NCBI RefSeq assembly: GCF_026015295.1
Contig: NZ_JAPDUW010000001.1
Coordinates: 2,403,501 to 2,467,500, forward strand
Origin: Segatella copri
Lineage (GTDB): Bacteria; Bacteroidota; Bacteroidia; Bacteroidales; Bacteroidaceae
Reading direction: 5' to 3'
DNA: 64,000 nt
Shown: positions 44,350-54,409 of the stretch, piece after piece
How the letters are laid out: each line of letters begins with the position of its first letter
Position numbering within the stretch: the stretch's first letter is position 1
Program-made: the position numbers and the translations under genes
The notes under the pieces: model-generated
Databases searched by the model: none
Told to the model about the DNA's origin: nothing
The model's input: only the letters and a program-made list of their open reading frames with translations

Positions 44350-45459
44350 TAAGTAACTGTTCAAAATTAATTTTACAAATATGAATAATTCACGAATAAG
44401 TTCGTACCCACAGAGGCCAAGGCCCTGTTCGTACAATAGAAAAGCGAGTCCGTAGTCTCGTAATCTATCGGTCTTATCCATTTGCCCTTAAGTATACGCC
44501 AAAGAATCTCGGCAGGATTAAGTTCTGGAGAATAAGGTGGAAGATAGACGAGGAACAATCCTCTATTCTCCCAAATTTTCCTCAGTTCTTTCACCTTCCG
44601 ATTTCTATGAACAGAAGCATTGTCCAAGACAATTACAGTCTTCTTCGTGACATTGAAAGAGAATCTGTCAAGATAGTCCACAATCTTGTCTGCGTTGATG
44701 GACTCTTTTGTGGTAAAGCCTTTATATTGGTTCCTTTTGGTAATCATACCAAAGATATTAAGCCGGGCAGCTTTCTCGGATGGGATGTAAACATCCTCAT
44801 TCTTGAATTGCCAGCCATATGGAACATATCCATTTGTACAGACATGGCTTTCGTCGGCATAATATAGCACAAGTTCCCCTTTGGAATCAAGTTCTTCAAG
44901 TTCTTGCAACTTCTCTTTCTTGTATGCGTAGAGCTGCGGTGAGGGTTTGCCCCTTGGGCGTTTTCTTATACGCTTATATCTTGCACCAATGTTTCTAAAA
45001 AACGTTTGAAGGTAATGTCACTGGCTTCTTTGCCAGTCGCATTCTGCCATGCCTCACGTGCTTTAGACACGCTTTGACGGTCTTCCTCAATTGCCTTGCG
45101 GACTGCTTCTTCATCAGAACAATCCATAATAGGCTTTCGACCCTGACCAGGACGTGTCTCCAAGCCTTTGATGCCATTTTCTTCATAACGTTTTACCCAT
45201 GCGTAGACAGTAGGTACAGTCACCTCAAGCATTTCTGCTATTTTGGGAGCTGATTTACCTTCTGACTTCAGCAATATGGATTTGCATCTGATACGAAAAC
45301 TATGAGTAGGGCCATTATGATAGCCTTTCTCTAATTTGAGGCGATCAACCTCTGATAATTCAAGTACTTTTATTGGTTTCATAATTCTACTTTTTCTATA
45401 AAACGGAAAATGAACCATATTAGTACTGATATATATAAATAATTTAGATCACTTACTTA
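44350..45459 (-). mobile_element. IS630-type insertion sequence
   Basis: Imperfect terminal inverted repeats begin TAAGTAACTGTTCAAAATTA at 44350 and end, inverted, with the matching ...TCACTTACTTA at 45459. TA at both edges fits the IS630 target duplication. About 1.1 kb with one transposase in two overlapping frames, transcribed away from tetQ. The edge is 18 bp from the tetQ start codon. Confidence 0.75.
44373..45418 (-). CDS. IS630-type transposase, two frames (-1 frameshift)
   Basis: Frame one, 45418-44966, encodes the helix-turn-helix part (SEGKSAPKIAEMLEVTVPTV, then GLETRPGQGRKP). Frame two covers the DDE domain up to 44373: YADESHV, VIVLDNASVHRN, and YSPELNPAEILWRILKGKW. On the coding strand CGTTTTTTA lies where the frames meet (plus-strand 44996-45003), giving the in-frame slippery heptamer T TTT TTA. 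A -1 shift there yields KRFFRNIGARYKRIRKRPRG, continuous with the DDE part. Programmed frameshifting is known in some IS630 members, so the gene is probably functional. Confidence 0.8.
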
Positions 45460-45477
45460 TATTATTGCTTAATCCAA

Positions 45478-47403
45478 ATGAATATTATAAATTTAGGAAT
45501 TCTTGCTCACATTGATGCAGGAAAAACTTCCGTAACCGAGAATCTGCTGTTTGCCAGTGGAGCAACGGAAAAGTGCGGCCGTGTGGATAATGGTGACACC
45601 ATAACGGACTCTATGGATATAGAGAAACGTAGAGGAATTACTGTCCGGGCTTCTACGACATCTATTATCTGGAATGGAGTGAAATGCAATATCATTGACA
45701 CTCCGGGACACATGGATTTTATTGCGGAAGTGGAGCGGACATTCAAAATGCTTGATGGAGCAGTCCTCATCTTATCCGCAAAGGAAGGCATACAAGCGCA
45801 GACAAAGTTGCTGTTCAGTACTTTACAAAAGCTGCAAATCCCGACAATTATATTTATCAATAAGATTGACCGTGCCGGTGTGAATTTGGAGCGTTTGTAT
45901 ATGGATATAAAAACAAATCTGTCGCAAGATGTCCTGTTTATGCAAACTGTTGTCGATGGATCGGTTTATCCGGTTTGCTCCCAAACATATATAAAGGAAG
46001 AATACAAAGAATTTGTATGCAACCATGACGACGATATATTAGAACGATATTTGGCGGATAGCGAAATTTCACCGGCTGATTATTGGAATACGATAATCGC
46101 TCTTGTGGCAAAAGCCAAAGTCTATCCGGTGCTACATGGATCAGCAATGTTCAATATCGGTATCAATGAGTTGTTGGACGCCATTTCTTCTTTTATACTT
46201 CCTCCGGCATCAGTCTCAAACAGACTTTCAGCTTATCTCTATAAGATAGAGCATGACCCCAAAGGGCATAAAAGAAGTTTTCTTAAAATAATTGACGGAA
46301 GTCTGAGACTTCGAGACGTTGTAAGAATCAACGATTCGGAAAAATTCATCAAGATTAAAAATCTAAAGACTATTTATCAGGGCAGAGAGATAAATGTTGA
46401 TGAAGTGGGTGCCAATGATATCGCGATTGTAGAAGATATAGAAGATTTTCGAATCGGAGATTATTTAGGTGCTAAACCTTGTTTGATTCAAGGATTATCT
46501 CATCAGCATCCCGCTCTCAAATCCTCCGTCCGGCCAAATAAGCCCGAAGAGAGAAGCAAGGTGATATCCGCTCTGAATACATTGTGGATTGAAGACCCGT
46601 CTTTGTCCTTTTCCATAAACTCATATAGTGATGAATTGGAAATCTCGTTATATGGTTTGACCCAAAAGGAAATCATACAGACATTGCTGGAAGAACGATT
46701 TTCCGTAAAGGTCCATTTTGATGAGATCAAGACTATCTACAAAGAACGACCTATAAAAAAGGTCAATAAGATTATTCAGATCGAAGTACCACCCAACCCT
46801 TACTGGGCCACAATAGGGCTGACTCTTGAACCCTTACCGTTAGGGGCAGGGTTGCAAATCGAAAGTGACATCTCCTATGGTTATCTGAACCATTCTTTTC
46901 AAAATGCCGTTTTTGAAGGGATTCGTATGTCTTGCCAATCTGGTTTACATGGATGGGAAGTGACAGATCTGAAAGTAACTTTTACTCAAGCCGAGTATTA
47001 TAGCCCGGTAAGTACACCTGCTGATTTCAGACAGCTGACCCCTTATGTCTTCAGGCTGGCTTTGCAACAGTCAGGTGTGGACATTCTCGAACCGATGCTC
47101 TGTTTTGAGTTGCAGATACCCCAAGTAGCGAGTTCCAAAGCTATTACAGATTTGCAAAAACTGATGTCTGAGATTGAAGACATCAGTTGTAATAATGAGT
47201 GGTGTCATATTAAAGGGAAAGTTCCATTAAATACAAGTAAAGACTATGCCTCAGAAGTAAGTTCGTACACTAAGGGCTTAGGCATTTTTATGGTTAAGCC
47301 GTGTGGGTATCAAATAACAAAAGGCGGTTATTCTGATAATATCCGTATGGAAGAAAAGGATAAACTTTTATTCATGTTTGAAAAATCAGTATCATCAAAA
47401 TAA
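45478..47403 (+). CDS. tetQ: TetQ ribosomal protection protein (tetracycline resistance)
   Basis: 641 residues, the standard TetQ length. An EF-G-like GTPase that removes tetracycline from the ribosome. G motifs are intact: AHIDAGKTS (G1), RGITVRAS (G2), DTPGHMDF (G3), INKIDRAG (G4). The EF-G-type C-terminal domains follow without interruption. The upstream DNA is replaced by an IS630-type element only 18 bp before the ATG, so the usual leader appears lost. The stop overlaps the rteA start (TAATG), the arrangement in tetQ-rteA-rteB operons of CTnDOT-type elements. Confidence 0.97.
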   Translation: MNIINLGILAHIDAGKTSVTENLLFASGATEKCGRVDNGDTITDSMDIEKRRGITVRASTTSIIWNGVKCNIIDTPGHMDFIAEVERTFKMLDGAVLILSAKEGIQAQTKLLFSTLQKLQIPTIIFINKIDRAGVNLERLYMDIKTNLSQDVLFMQTVVDGSVYPVCSQTYIKEEYKEFVCNHDDDILERYLADSEISPADYWNTIIALVAKAKVYPVLHGSAMFNIGINELLDAISSFILPPASVSNRLSAYLYKIEHDPKGHKRSFLKIIDGSLRLRDVVRINDSEKFIKIKNLKTIYQGREINVDEVGANDIAIVEDIEDFRIGDYLGAKPCLIQGLSHQHPALKSSVRPNKPEERSKVISALNTLWIEDPSLSFSINSYSDELEISLYGLTQKEIIQTLLEERFSVKVHFDEIKTIYKERPIKKVNKIIQIEVPPNPYWATIGLTLEPLPLGAGLQIESDISYGYLNHSFQNAVFEGIRMSCQSGLHGWEVTDLKVTFTQAEYYSPVSTPADFRQLTPYVFRLALQQSGVDILEPMLCFELQIPQVASSKAITDLQKLMSEIEDISCNNEWCHIKGKVPLNTSKDYASEVSSYTKGLGIFMVKPCGYQITKGGYSDNIRMEEKDKLLFMFEKSVSSK

Positions 47404-47753
47404 TGGAACGATCCAGGAATTTCTATAAGACAATACGGTTGGGGTATATACTTATCTCCGTTCTTATCGGATGTATAGCATATAATAGCTTCTATGAATG
47501 GCAGGAGATAGAAGCATTAGAACTTGACAATAAAAAAATAGACGAGTTCCGAAAAGAGATAAAAAGGCGTAACTTTGCACAATATTTCAACAAACAGAGC
47601 CTCGGTTTCGTGCTTTCGGCACAGTCTTATTGTGGCGGCGAAAGTCTTGTGGGCATGCTTTCTGCTGTCGGCAAACAAGTGTTGTGGCGCAGAATTATGG
47701 CAGACGAAACTTGGGAGGCACAAGTATTCGGAAAAAACAAAAAAGGAAAATAG
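47403..47753 (+). pseudogene. rteA: rteA remnant fused to foreign sequence
   Basis: The first 53 codons ([20 protein letters not shown] through FRKEI, to about 47561) are RteA, the sensor kinase that follows tetQ in CTnDOT. The frame then runs for 63 unrelated codons to 47753. The kinase domain, rteB and rteC are absent. The break coincides with the start of GC-richer DNA carrying the efflux operon. The product, one membrane segment plus an unrelated tail, cannot sense or signal. Confidence 0.9.
47570..47577 (+). promoter_or_regulatory. possible -7 box of the efflux operon
   Basis: TAACTTTG, a perfect TAnnTTTG box, lies 9 bp after the rteA breakpoint and 182 bp before the efflux adaptor start. 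No matching -33 box is seen upstream, in the rteA part. If it is the native -7 box, its -33 region was replaced by rteA sequence. Read-through from tetQ could also drive the operon. Confidence 0.4.
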
Positions 47754-47758
47754 TGAAA

Positions 47759-48874
47759 ATGAAGCAGACTTTTATTCTGTTGTCGGCTCTTTGCGCCGCC
47801 GTTCTTGTGGGATGCGGCGGCAAAGGAGATTCCGCCCAGAACGGAGAAAACGGCAATAACGGCGGCAAACAGTGGAAAACCATGGTGGTGAAGCGTTCCG
47901 ACACCGAGGTGTCGCAGCTCTTCCCTGCATCCATTCAGGGCCGGCAGGACATTGAGATACGCCCCCAAGTGCAGGGCAAGATAGTGTCGGTGAACGTGAG
48001 CGAAGGTCAGGAGGTGAAGCGCGGGCAGGCGTTGTTCGTTATCGACCCGGTGCCTTTCCGCGCCGCTTTGGCTCAGGCTTCGGCCCAAGTGCGCGCCGCT
48101 ATGGCGAGTTCGGCCACTGCCCGGCTCAATTACGAGAGTCGCAAGCGCCTGTTTGACCAAAAGGTCGTGTCGAAACACGACCTTCTGTTAGCTTACAACT
48201 CATGGCTCGACGCTCAGGCTCAGGTGAGTTTGGCGCGCGCTTCAGAGGCAAGTGCCCGCAACAATCTGTCTTACACCGTTGTGAGGAGTCCCGGCAACGG
48301 CGTTGTTGGCGTGCTGCCGTTCCGCCAAGGAGCCTTGGTGGGGCCTGAAATCACGCAGCCTCTCACCACCGTGTCGGACAATTCCGAGATGTATGTCTAC
48401 TTCTCCATGGACGAAAACCAACTCTTGGGACTGCTGCGCAAATACGGTTCCATGGCAAAGGCGGTCAGTTTGATGGACAGCGTGGGCTTGATGCTGAGCG
48501 ACGGAGGCATGTATGTCAGGCAAGGCAAGGTGTCGAGCATCAGCGGAGTAATCAACAAAAGCACGGGAAGCGTGTCGCTTCGCGCCGATTTTGCCAACCC
48601 CGGACGCCTGCTTCACAGTGGCGCCACGGGCAATGTGGTGATGAAAAACAAGTATAACGGAGTGATTGTCATTCCCCAGTCGGCCACCGTCACTTTGCAG
48701 GACAAGCTCATTGTCTACCGGGTCGTGAGCGGAAAGGCCGTCTCCACAGCCGTGAGTGTTGCGCCTTATAACGACGGCCGCACCTACATAGTGCTTTCGG
48801 GACTGAAGCCAGGCGACGAGATTGTTGCCGACGGAGCAGGACTTGTGCAGGAAGGAATGGCTATAAACAAATAA
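47759..48874 (+). CDS. RND efflux periplasmic adaptor (MFP)
   Basis: 371 residues from ATG 47759, giving a lipoprotein signal (MKQTFILLSALCAAVLVGC) and discarding an upstream extension that reads through the junction region. Lipoyl-like half motifs (IEIRPQVQGKIVSVNVSEGQ and VVRSPGNGVVGVL) flank a helical hairpin (about 95-165), and beta-barrel and proximal domains follow. Links the inner-membrane pump to the outer-membrane channel. First gene of an adaptor-pump-channel operon; no regulator gene is attached. Confidence 0.9.
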   Translation: MKQTFILLSALCAAVLVGCGGKGDSAQNGENGNNGGKQWKTMVVKRSDTEVSQLFPASIQGRQDIEIRPQVQGKIVSVNVSEGQEVKRGQALFVIDPVPFRAALAQASAQVRAAMASSATARLNYESRKRLFDQKVVSKHDLLLAYNSWLDAQAQVSLARASEASARNNLSYTVVRSPGNGVVGVLPFRQGALVGPEITQPLTTVSDNSEMYVYFSMDENQLLGLLRKYGSMAKAVSLMDSVGLMLSDGGMYVRQGKVSSISGVINKSTGSVSLRADFANPGRLLHSGATGNVVMKNKYNGVIVIPQSATVTLQDKLIVYRVVSGKAVSTAVSVAPYNDGRTYIVLSGLKPGDEIVADGAGLVQEGMAINK

Positions 48875-48882
48875 GATTATAA

Positions 48883-51800
48883 ATGAAAAAAGGCAATATC
48901 TTTATAAAGCGTCCGGCGATGGCGGTTTCCGTTTCAATCATAATGTTGGTTGCCGGAATCATTTCGCTGTTCACGCTTCCGGTGGAACAATACCCCGACA
49001 TTGCGCCGCCCACGGTGTATGTGAGCACCAGTTACACCGGAGCTGATGCCGATGCGGTGATGCAGAGCGTGGTGATGCCGCTTGAGGAGGCAATAAACGG
49101 CGTGGAAAACATGATATACATGACCTCGAACGCCTCCAACGACGGTTCGGCTGAGATTTCGGTCTACTTCAAACAGGGCACCAATCCCGATGTGGCTGCC
49201 GTGAATGTGCAGAACCGTGTGGCGCGTGCGCAGGGACTTCTGCCTGCCGAAGTAACTCGTGTGGGAGTGAGCACGGAGAAGCGTCAGAACAGTTTCTTGA
49301 AGATTGCTGGTCTCACTTGCACCAACGGCAAGTACGACGAGAACTTCATTTCCAACTATTTGGAGATAAATGTGTTCCCCCGGTTGAAGCGCATCGAGGG
49401 CGTGGGCGATGTGCAAGCCTACAGCAGCACCTACGCTTTGCGAGTGTGGATGAAGCCCGACGTGATGGCACAATACGGTTTGGAGCCTGACGATGTGAAC
49501 GACGCCATCAACCGGCAGAGCTTTGTTGCGGCGGTGGGCGCGTTGGGAGAGCAGAGCAAAAACGCTTTCCAATACACAATCAAGTATAAGGGCCGTTATG
49601 CAGATGTGAAGCAATTCGAGGACATTGTGCTCAAGAACGACAAAGACGGCAACCTGCTGCGGCTGAAGGATGTGGCGAAAGTGGAACTCGGAGCCACCGC
49701 CTACAACTTCAAGGGAATAATCGACGGCAAGCCGGGAGTGAGCTTTCAGGTGTTCCCCGTGTCTGGAGTGAACATGACGGAAGTGAACAACAACATCAAC
49801 AAGGCACTTGACGACATGAAAAAGGACTTGCCCGACGGGCTGAAGTTCGTCACCTTCATGGACACCAACGACTTCCTTTTCGAGTCGATTCACGAAGTTG
49901 TGGAGACGCTTGTCATTGCAATTCTGCTCGTGATACTCGTTGTCTACTTCTTCTTGCAGGACTTCAAGAGCACGCTCATACCGTCGCTTTCCATCATAGT
50001 GTCGCTTGTCGGCACGTTCGCCTGCCTGAAGATAGCCGGATTTTCCATCAACATCCTCACGCTCTTTGCCCTTGTGCTCGCCATCGGAACGGTGGTTGAC
50101 GATGCCATCGTGGTGGTGGAAGCAGTGCAGTCGAAGTTCGACGCAGGCTACAAGTCGCCTTATCTTGCCACGCGCGACGCCATGAGCGACGTCACGATGG
50201 CGGTGGTTTCCTGCACGCTCGTGTTCATGGCGGTGTTCATCCCCGTCACCTTCATGGGCGGAACGGCAGGCGTCTTCTACACACAGTTCGGCATAACCAT
50301 GGCCACTGCGGTGGGTCTTTCTATGGTGAGCGCCCTCACTTTGTGCCCGGCATTGTGTGCACTGCTCATGCGCCCGGCATCGGGAACTAAGGGAGCGAAG
50401 AGTCTCAACGGCAGGGTGAAGGCGGCTTACAACGCCACTTACAGCGCCTTGCTCGGCAAATACAAGCGTGGCGTGATGTTCTTCTTCCGTCGCCGGTGGA
50501 CGGCATGGACGGCTCTCGGCATCGTGGTGGCGCTGTTTGCCTACCTCATCAGCACCACGCGCACAGGACTTGTGCCTCAGGAGGACAAGGGATTAATACA
50601 GATGTTCGTTTCGGCTTCGCCCGGAACCTCGATGGAGGAAATGGGAAAGATAATGGAACGTGTGGAGAAAGTGGTGAACCAGCAGCCCGAAGTGGCAAGC
50701 TATGCACGCATCGACGGTTTCGGAGGAGGCACGGGCTCGTGCTACGGTGCGCTCTACATAACGCTGAAAAAGTGGGGAGAACGCAAGGGAAGCGAGCACA
50801 GCATAGGGGCGGTTATCGGCCGTATGCAGGCCGGAACGGAAGCCATAAAGGAAGCCACGGTGTTCTGCATGGAGGACGCAATGATTCCCGGCTACGGCGA
50901 GGGCAACGCCATCGACCTGAATTTGCAGGATCGCACGGGCGGCGATGCCAAGGTGTTCTACGACAATGTGCAGCGCTTTCTCATGGCGCTCAACGACCGT
51001 AAGGAGATTGCAATGGCTTTCTCGTCTTACAGCATCAACTTTCCGCAGTACGACATTGATGTGGATGCGGCGAAGTGCGAGCGTGCCGGTTTGTCGTCGC
51101 AGCATGTGCTCGACGTGCTCGGCGGATACACCGGCGGCACTTATGTGAGCAACTTCAACAAGTTCGGCAAGGTCTACCGCGTGATGTCGCAGGCTTCGCC
51201 GGAATACCGCACCGACGAGTTTGCACTCAACCGCATCTTCGTGCGCACCGACGACGGCATGGCTCCCATAAGCCAGTTTGCCTCGCTCCGCAAGACGGTG
51301 GGCGCAGAAGGGGCGAGCCGCTTCAACCTTTACAGTTCGATTGCGGCAAACGTGGATGTGGCAGAAGGCTACTCCACGGGCGAAGCGCAGCGCGCCATCG
51401 CCGAAGTGGCAAAGCAGACGCTCCCGTCGGGCTACTCTTACGAATACGGCGGCATTGCCCGCGAGGAGGCGGAGCAGGGCGGCGCGTCGACAGTTGTGGT
51501 CTACGGACTCTGCGTTATGCTCATCTTCCTCATTCTTGTGTGCCTTTACGAGAGTTTCCTTGTGCCGTTTGCGGTGATTCTCAGCGTGCCGTTCGGACTG
51601 ATGGGAAGTTTCCTCTTCGCACGCATCTTCGGTTTGGAGAACAACATCTATCTTCAGACTGGTGTCATAATGCTCATCGGTCTGCTTTCCAAGACGGCCA
51701 TTCTTATCACTGAATACGCCTCGGAGCGCCGCCGCAAGGGCATGGGCATTGTTGAGGCTGCCTACAGTGCGGCCGTGGCGCGGTTCCGCCCGATATTGAT

Positions 51801-52071
51801 GACGGTGATGACGATGGTTATAGGAATGCTTCCGCTCGTCTTCGCCTCGGGGGCGGGAGCCAACGGCAACCGTGCTTTGGGCACCGGAGTGGTGGGTGGA
51901 CTGCTTGTGGGCACGTCGGCATTGGTTTTCGTCGTCCCCTTGTTCTTCATCGTGTTCCAGTATCTTCAGGAGAAATACGTGAGAGGACCGAAGCACGAAG
52001 AGGCTGATGTGCAGACGGCGGCGGAGCATGAATCGTTTATGAGCATAAAAAACAATGAAGATGAAAAATAA
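48883..52071 (+). CDS. RND multidrug efflux pump (HAE1/AcrB type)
   Basis: 1062 residues. Two halves each with a membrane helix and a large periplasmic loop; GTVVDDAIVVVEAVQ (about 405) carries the paired Asp of the proton relay. Typical N-terminus (FIKRPAMAVSVSIIMLVAGI) and PVEQYPDIAPPTV. Proton-driven export of hydrophobic drugs. Codon use is markedly G+C-rich compared with tetQ or the following lipid genes, indicating a different donor. Uninterrupted. Confidence 0.93.
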   Translation: MKKGNIFIKRPAMAVSVSIIMLVAGIISLFTLPVEQYPDIAPPTVYVSTSYTGADADAVMQSVVMPLEEAINGVENMIYMTSNASNDGSAEISVYFKQGTNPDVAAVNVQNRVARAQGLLPAEVTRVGVSTEKRQNSFLKIAGLTCTNGKYDENFISNYLEINVFPRLKRIEGVGDVQAYSSTYALRVWMKPDVMAQYGLEPDDVNDAINRQSFVAAVGALGEQSKNAFQYTIKYKGRYADVKQFEDIVLKNDKDGNLLRLKDVAKVELGATAYNFKGIIDGKPGVSFQVFPVSGVNMTEVNNNINKALDDMKKDLPDGLKFVTFMDTNDFLFESIHEVVETLVIAILLVILVVYFFLQDFKSTLIPSLSIIVSLVGTFACLKIAGFSINILTLFALVLAIGTVVDDAIVVVEAVQSKFDAGYKSPYLATRDAMSDVTMAVVSCTLVFMAVFIPVTFMGGTAGVFYTQFGITMATAVGLSMVSALTLCPALCALLMRPASGTKGAKSLNGRVKAAYNATYSALLGKYKRGVMFFFRRRWTAWTALGIVVALFAYLISTTRTGLVPQEDKGLIQMFVSASPGTSMEEMGKIMERVEKVVNQQPEVASYARIDGFGGGTGSCYGALYITLKKWGERKGSEHSIGAVIGRMQAGTEAIKEATVFCMEDAMIPGYGEGNAIDLNLQDRTGGDAKVFYDNVQRFLMALNDRKEIAMAFSSYSINFPQYDIDVDAAKCERAGLSSQHVLDVLGGYTGGTYVSNFNKFGKVYRVMSQASPEYRTDEFALNRIFVRTDDGMAPISQFASLRKTVGAEGASRFNLYSSIAANVDVAEGYSTGEAQRAIAEVAKQTLPSGYSYEYGGIAREEAEQGGASTVVVYGLCVMLIFLILVCLYESFLVPFAVILSVPFGLMGSFLFARIFGLENNIYLQTGVIMLIGLLSKTAILITEYASERRRKGMGIVEAAYSAAVARFRPILMTVMTMVIGMLPLVFASGAGANGNRALGTGVVGGLLVGTSALVFVVPLFFIVFQYLQEKYVRGPKHEEADVQTAAEHESFMSIKNNEDEK

Positions 52072-53458
52072 TCGTTATACATTGGTCAGTGGCGCGTTTT
52101 GTGGTATTGCGTTGTGCCTTTGCACCTTGTCTGCGCCCGAAGTTTCGGCACAAACGGCAACCGGCGTGGTGGCACCGACCGATGCCGCTGAAGGATATTC
52201 GTTCGACGGCGACTCGTGGCGCAAGGTGTTTGCCGACAGTCAGTTGCAGCGGCTGATAGAGTGCGGACTCGCCCACAACACCGACCTGAATGTGGCGCGC
52301 CTGCGCATAAGCGAGGCTGAGGCCACGCTCAAGTCGGCACGCCTTGCCAACCTGCCTTCGCTTGCATTCTCGCCAAGTGCCGGAATAAGCAGTTTCGGCG
52401 GCGAACGTGCGTCGAAGACCTACTCGCTGCCGTTGCAGGCAAGCTGGCAGATTGACTTGTTCGGCAAACTGAAGAACGCCAAAATGCAGCAGAAAATGCT
52501 CGTGGAAAGCAGCAAGGCTTATCGGCAGGCGGTGCAGGTGAACCTTGTGGCGAGCATAGCACGCGAGTATTACAATTGCGCCTTGCTGCATGCGCAGCTG
52601 TCGCTTGCGCGCCAGTCGGTTGATGTCTGGAACGAGACGGTGAGGACTATGAAGGCTTTCATGGAAGAAGGACAGTACACCGATGCCGCCGTTTCGCAGG
52701 CGGAGGCGAGCCGTGAGCAGGTGAAGGTGACGGCAGTGGACTTGGAACAGCAGATTCGCGAGAGCGAGAATGCCATGAAAAAGCTTTTGGGCGACAGTGC
52801 AAATACCGTTGTTATGGCATTCGATGCCGACAGTTCGGGCGGCGGCAGGAGTCTGCTTCAGAGTGCTTCGGAGTCTATGGGTGCCGACATTGCGGAGGGG
52901 CAGGGCATCGCCTTGTCGCGCCTGTCGGTGCGCCCGGACGTGCGTCAGGCCGAAATGAACTTGGCGGCGGCAGCTTATGCGGTGAAAGAGGCAAAGGCGG
53001 CGTTCTATCCTTCGCTTACCCTTACGGGTACGGCGGGGTGGACTAATTCGGCTGGCGTGATAGTGAATCCTGCCAAGATGCTCTTTGAAGCGATAGCTTC
53101 GCTCACGCAACCGATTTTCCAAAACGGACGGTTGAAGGCGGACTTGAAGATAAAGCAGTCGCAGCAGGAAGAGGCGCGCCTGCAATTTCAGCAGGCTCTG
53201 CTAAATGCAGGAGTGGAGGTGAACGATGCTTTGACGCAGGTGCAGACTTACAACGGAAAGTCGGCATTGCTCGACAATCAGGTGAAACTGCTTGAGCGCA
53301 CCGTGAAGTCCACCCGTTTGCTGCAGCAGAATGGCAGCAGCAACTATCTTGAGGTGCTCACGGCGCAGGAGAATCTGCTTTCGGCGAAGATGACCGTGTT
53401 GCAAAACTGCTACATGAAGGTGGCTTCCTTGATAGCCCTCTATCAGGCTCTGCCGTAA
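52055..53458 (+). CDS. TolC-like outer-membrane efflux channel (NodT type)
   Basis: 467 residues, overlapping the pump gene by 17 bp. Signal peptide ending EVSA, then two outer-membrane-efflux repeats with long helices (about 55-250 and 265-465); WQIDLFGKLKNA near 130 is the family's conserved strand-turn. Completes the tripartite pump. Two starts six bases apart (52055, 52061) are possible. Confidence 0.9.
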   Translation: MKMKNNRYTLVSGAFCGIALCLCTLSAPEVSAQTATGVVAPTDAAEGYSFDGDSWRKVFADSQLQRLIECGLAHNTDLNVARLRISEAEATLKSARLANLPSLAFSPSAGISSFGGERASKTYSLPLQASWQIDLFGKLKNAKMQQKMLVESSKAYRQAVQVNLVASIAREYYNCALLHAQLSLARQSVDVWNETVRTMKAFMEEGQYTDAAVSQAEASREQVKVTAVDLEQQIRESENAMKKLLGDSANTVVMAFDADSSGGGRSLLQSASESMGADIAEGQGIALSRLSVRPDVRQAEMNLAAAAYAVKEAKAAFYPSLTLTGTAGWTNSAGVIVNPAKMLFEAIASLTQPIFQNGRLKADLKIKQSQQEEARLQFQQALLNAGVEVNDALTQVQTYNGKSALLDNQVKLLERTVKSTRLLQQNGSSNYLEVLTAQENLLSAKMTVLQNCYMKVASLIALYQALP

Positions 53459-53535
53459 GCTTCGCGTGGCGGTGGATGCCGCAGTGCGGCAGAAGCTGAA
53501 TTGAGTGTGAAAACCGGCAGTATTTTGCCGCTTTA

Positions 53536-53620
53536 AAAACAAGGCTTGTTTGGAACGCAAACAAGCCTTGTTTTGATTGCAAAGAAGTTCGTTTTGCAGA
53601 GCAAACAAGGCTTGTTTTTG
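53536..53620 (+). terminator. 17-bp perfect hairpin plus third repeat copy after efflux operon
   Basis: AAAACAAGGCTTGTTTG (53536-53552) and CAAACAAGCCTTGTTTT (53558-53574) form a perfect stem with a 5-nt loop. A third related unit, GCAAACAAGGCTTGTTTTTG, lies at 53601-53620. Likely terminator of the efflux operon; the extra copy is unexplained. Confidence 0.75.
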
Positions 53621-53662
53621 AATGGGGTGGAATATGGCTTGATTAAAAGTGAAAAAAGATGG

Positions 53663-54310
53663 TTATTTAATCACCCATTCCGTGAAATTGGCTTCGTTTT
53701 CCACGTTGAAGTTTATTCCCACCTTAGTCACAGGTTTGCCTGCGTCTTTGTAAGCGTCGGCATAAGCCTTTTCTTCAATCTGCCGCATGGCTTCTTCTGC
53801 CGAGCCGTTTAATTTCGTTTCAATTACATATATGCGGTTCGATGTTTCGAGCACGGCATCGATGCGTCCCTTGTGGGTGCGCACTTCCACCTGCATGCGG
53901 TAGTTGGTGAGAAGCGAGAACATTATGTAGAGCAGTTGCTGGTAGTGCCCTTCATATTTCGTGTTGTCGCAATAAGGAACGGTTGACAGAAAATCTTTCA
54001 TCAGCCGCAGGGCGCCGTCCATGTCGTCGCGGTTGATGAGCGAAGCCATCTTTGCCACGGCCGTACCGCCGCGCCCTCCCTTGTTGCCGAGATATTTTGG
54101 CAACAGAGATTGGAACAGTCCCACACGTATTTCCTTGTTGGGTATGCCGAGATGATACACTTCGCCAAAAGCGTCGAAATTCTTTATTGTTAGGTACCCG
54201 CTCTGATAAAGCAACGGAGTGAGCGACTCCATGTTCTCTGTAGGAGCGTCAAATTCGGGGCGGATGGCATCAACCCCTTCGCCTATGTCCGACGGAATAA
54301 CGCCGAATTT
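53663..54310 (-). pseudogene. PD-(D/E)XK nuclease/AAA-ATPase-like protein, N-terminal half lost
   Basis: The frame runs from 54421, but only the part from about 54310 (KFGVIPSDIGEG) belongs to the gene; the rest is read from the IS end. Conserved segments: FDAPTENMESLTPLLYQSGY, VPYCDNTKYEGHYQQLLYIM, and the nuclease-like GRIDAVLETSNRIYVIETKL with Asp and ExK. Full-length relatives have an N-terminal AAA-like domain of roughly 300 residues, missing here. Common in gut Bacteroidales; function poorly known. Confidence 0.75.
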
Positions 54311-54409
54311 CGGCACAGTTGCAAATATCCGTGGCTTATTTTTGTAGTATAGGTCTATATTTTCTTGTTTAATGCTTAAATGTTTATAAGAAGCATTACC
54401 TTTGCACTC

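Noticed and set aside
44373..45418. IS630 transposase as a simple frameshifted pseudogene
   Set aside because: A canonical -1 slippery heptamer sits at the junction, so programmed frameshifting is the better explanation.
47562..47753. The 63 codons after the rteA break as a real domain
   Set aside because: No family resemblance, low complexity near the end (KNKKGK), and it coincides with upstream non-coding DNA of the efflux operon.
50593..52029. Long 478-codon minus-strand ORF opposite the RND pump gene
   Set aside because: Shadow ORF caused by high GC at third codon positions; no recognisable protein features.
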